Assembly (NCBI GenBank): GCA_900769075.1
Contig: CAAGFE010000056.1
Span: 1 to 5,343 of the forward strand
Length of the DNA stretch: 5,343 nucleotides
Reading direction: 5' to 3'
From: Clostridia bacterium
Lineage (GTDB): Bacteria > Bacillota > Clostridia > Christensenellales > Aristaeellaceae
Made by a program: the position numbers and the translations under genes. Shown here one piece after another: positions 3,947-5,343 of the stretch. The notes under the pieces were generated by a model that was not told the origin of the DNA, made no database searches, and saw nothing but the letters and a program-made list of their open reading frames with translations. Within the stretch, counting starts at the first letter, position 1; each line of letters starts with the position of its first letter.

Positions 3947-5054
3947 CGTGTACTTGGATGACGGCCTCGTCGGAACGCTGGCTGAAACCGCCGACCGCCG
4001 CGTGGCCTTCGCATACAGCGATGCGTGGCTGGAAAGCGGCTTCGCCATCAGCCCGTTCTCCCTGCCGGTGGAGCAGAAGGTGTTTGTCCCGTCCTCGCGT
4101 ACATTTCATGGCCTGTGGGGCGTCTTTGCAGACAGCCTGCCCGACGCATGGGGCAGACTGCTCGTGGATCGTATGCTGCAAAGTCGGTGGCTTTCCCCTG
4201 CAGACGTGACGCCGCTGGAACGGCTGGCGATTGTCGGAGCCTCCGGCATGGGTGCGCTGACCTATCGCCCGGCGTGGGATGTGCATCAGGAAACAGCCCT
4301 GTCCGACTTGGATGACCTTTCGGAAAAGTGCCGGGCGCTGCTGAACCATGAGGAGGTCAGCGATCTTGATACGCTCTTCCGGATGGGCGGCAGCTCCGGC
4401 GGCGCGCGACCCAAGGTCATGACCGGCGAATGGGTCATCAAGTTCCCCGCATCGGGCGACATGCCTGAGGTGGGGCTGATGGAGAAGGAATACATGGACT
4501 GTGCAGCTTCGTGCGGCATTGCCGTGCCGGAGACAAGGCTCATGCCCTCTCGGCGGTGCAGTGGATACTTTGCTGTGCGCCGGTTTGACCGCGAGAAAAG
4601 CGGAGATGCGTGCATCCGCCGCCACATGCTGACCGCCGCAGCGATTCTGGAGGTGGATTGGCGCACGCCGTCACTCGACTATCACACGCTGATGAAGCTG
4701 ACCCGGATTCTCTCGCGCAGTAACGCATCGGATACGGAGCAGATGTTCCGCCGCATGTGCTTTAACGTGTTTGCCCACAACCGCGACGACCATGCCAAGA
4801 ACTTCAGCTGGATCTATGATCCGCAGATGGATTGCTGGCATCCCTCCCCGGCCTATGACCTGACGTGGAGCACCACCTATTTCGGCGAGCATACCACGAC
4901 GGTGAACGGAAACGGCAAGGACCCCGGCATGAACGAGCTTCTTGCAGTGGGCAAGGCGGCGGGGATGAGCGCAAGGGTCTGCCGGAGCATCGCCGGGGAG
5001 ATTCAGGAAAAGACGGTGGAGCTGGAACGAAGGTATCGCGACTTCCGGTCGTAA
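3927..5054 (+). CDS. hipA: HipA-family serine/threonine kinase toxin
   Basis: HipA toxins phosphorylate a translation target (glutamyl-tRNA synthetase in the Escherichia coli case), halting growth and giving persistence. From GTG 3927 the product is 375 residues. The N-terminal subdomain (1-115) includes DSLPDAWGRLLVDRM (69-83). The kinase part has the glycine-rich loop GGSSGGARPK (154-163), in which Ser156 aligns with the autophosphorylated Ser150 of E. coli HipA. Next come Lys172 in WVIKFP (ATP binding), the catalytic motif HNRDDHAKN (284-292) with Asp287 as likely base, and AYDLT with Asp311 as metal ligand. All key residues are present, so it should be active. It is shorter than E. coli HipA (440), as in many Firmicute forms. 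The GTG start is supported by GAGGAGG ending 6 nt before it, inside hipB. No terminator follows. Confidence 0.93.
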   Translation: MNERKVDVYLDDGLVGTLAETADRRVAFAYSDAWLESGFAISPFSLPVEQKVFVPSSRTFHGLWGVFADSLPDAWGRLLVDRMLQSRWLSPADVTPLERLAIVGASGMGALTYRPAWDVHQETALSDLDDLSEKCRALLNHEEVSDLDTLFRMGGSSGGARPKVMTGEWVIKFPASGDMPEVGLMEKEYMDCAASCGIAVPETRLMPSRRCSGYFAVRRFDREKSGDACIRRHMLTAAAILEVDWRTPSLDYHTLMKLTRILSRSNASDTEQMFRRMCFNVFAHNRDDHAKNFSWIYDPQMDCWHPSPAYDLTWSTTYFGEHTTTVNGNGKDPGMNELLAVGKAAGMSARVCRSIAGEIQEKTVELERRYRDFRS

Positions 5055-5091
5055 TCGGCTCCAATGTCATGATTTCCATACGTGCTTGCCG

Positions 5092-5121
5092 CTGGCATGA
5101 GTGCAGCTTCTGTGGTATCAT
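5092..5121 (+). promoter_or_regulatory. Possible promoter of the TetR-family gene
   Basis: A -10-like TATCAT (5116-5121) with an upstream TGG extension lies 18 bp after CTGGCA (5092-5097). It sits in the 116-bp gap after hipA and about 50 nt before the next start codon. The boxes are imperfect; read-through from hipA is the alternative. Confidence 0.35.
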
Positions 5122-5170
5122 AACGGAGTTGGAATACAGCCGCCGCACCGCATCAGGAGGAGAATGAACC

Positions 5171-5343
5171 ATGTTCCAGATTACCAAGCGGGCCTTGGAG
5201 CAGTCGCTCAAGAACCTGCTGCTCAAAAAGCCCCTGACGAAGATCACGATCAACGATATTGCCGAGGACTGCGGCATCAACCGCATGACCTTCTACTACC
5301 ACTTCAAGGACATCTACGATCTGGTGGAGTGGGCCTGCCTGGA
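5171..5343 (+). CDS. TetR/AcrR-family transcriptional regulator, N-terminal part
   Basis: The frame from ATG 5171 is open to the right edge, giving 57 residues. It begins MFQITKRALEQSLKNLL and contains the TetR helix-turn-helix: KITINDIAEDCGINRMTFYY (24-43), followed by HFKDIYDLVEW. The TFYYHFKD-type ending of the recognition helix is diagnostic of the family. The style, with a very short arm before the first helix, resembles DhaS-like regulators. AGGAGG at 5155-5160 lies 10 nt before the start; an ATG at 5164 is in another frame and closer than usual. The ligand-binding domain is outside the window, so the effector and target genes are unknown. TetR proteins usually repress neighbouring transporter or enzyme genes, which would be to the right. 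Confidence 0.88.
   Translation, partial: MFQITKRALEQSLKNLLLKKPLTKITINDIAEDCGINRMTFYYHFKDIYDLVEWACL

Noticed and set aside
3888..4625. Minus-strand open frame of 245 codons inside hipA
   Set aside because: It is antisense to conserved kinase motifs and is His/Ala/Arg-rich shadow coding in GC-rich DNA.
5164..5343. Alternative start ATG at 5164 near the right edge
   Set aside because: It is in a different frame from the clear TetR helix-turn-helix and only 3 nt from the ribosome binding site.

Overview
The window reads as a Gram-positive gut-type genome of class Clostridia (Oscillospiraceae/Ruminococcaceae-like). Reasons: GGAGG-type ribosome binding sites before every gene, Firmicute-type L13 and S9 proteins in an rplM-rpsI operon, a TnpV-family protein, and a cell-wall-hydrolase fragment typical of Tn1549-like conjugative elements. 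The genus is inferred only from general resemblance.

Layout, left to right. (1) 1-322, minus strand: debris of a mobile element. A 51-residue small protein is followed, in the same frame after its stop codon, by an internal piece of a CHAP-domain peptidoglycan hydrolase that has lost its start and runs off the left edge. (2) 323-733: no gene, but several short repeats, a 17-bp palindrome, two near-identical 23/24-bp direct repeats and the terminator of the ribosomal operon. (3) 734-1728, minus strand: the core operon rplM-rpsI, with a near-consensus promoter, a structured leader of about 117 nt and a TTG start for rplM. (4) 1740-2100: short spacer DNA with a possible transposase start (low confidence) and a minus-strand terminator. 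(5) 2103-2158, minus strand: the 3' half of a tRNA-Ser(CGA), from anticodon loop to encoded CCA, still followed by that terminator. Its 5' half is missing and replaced by unrelated sequence. This is what an integrated element leaves at the end away from the intact tRNA, so I read it as an att site with host DNA to the left and the element to the right. (6) 2159-2421: repeat-dense, gene-free DNA that could hold recombinase or excision-factor sites. (7) 2422-3379, plus strand: a tandem-HTH protein translationally coupled to a TnpV-family protein. (8) 3380-5054, plus strand: a hairpin, a promoter with candidate operators, and a complete hipB-hipA toxin-antitoxin pair. (9) 5171 to the right edge: the start of a TetR-family regulator.

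Working model: the ribosomal operon and the tRNA-Ser locus are chromosomal backbone. Everything right of about 2158 belongs to an island inserted in the tRNA-Ser gene. It opens with a probable DNA-binding/excision module (tandem HTH plus TnpV) beside its att site and carries hipBA, which could stabilise it. No integrase lies in the window; if the model is right, it and an intact tRNA-Ser(CGA) should lie to the right. The most interesting unit is the att fragment, the repeat cluster and the overlapping HTH-TnpV pair taken together.
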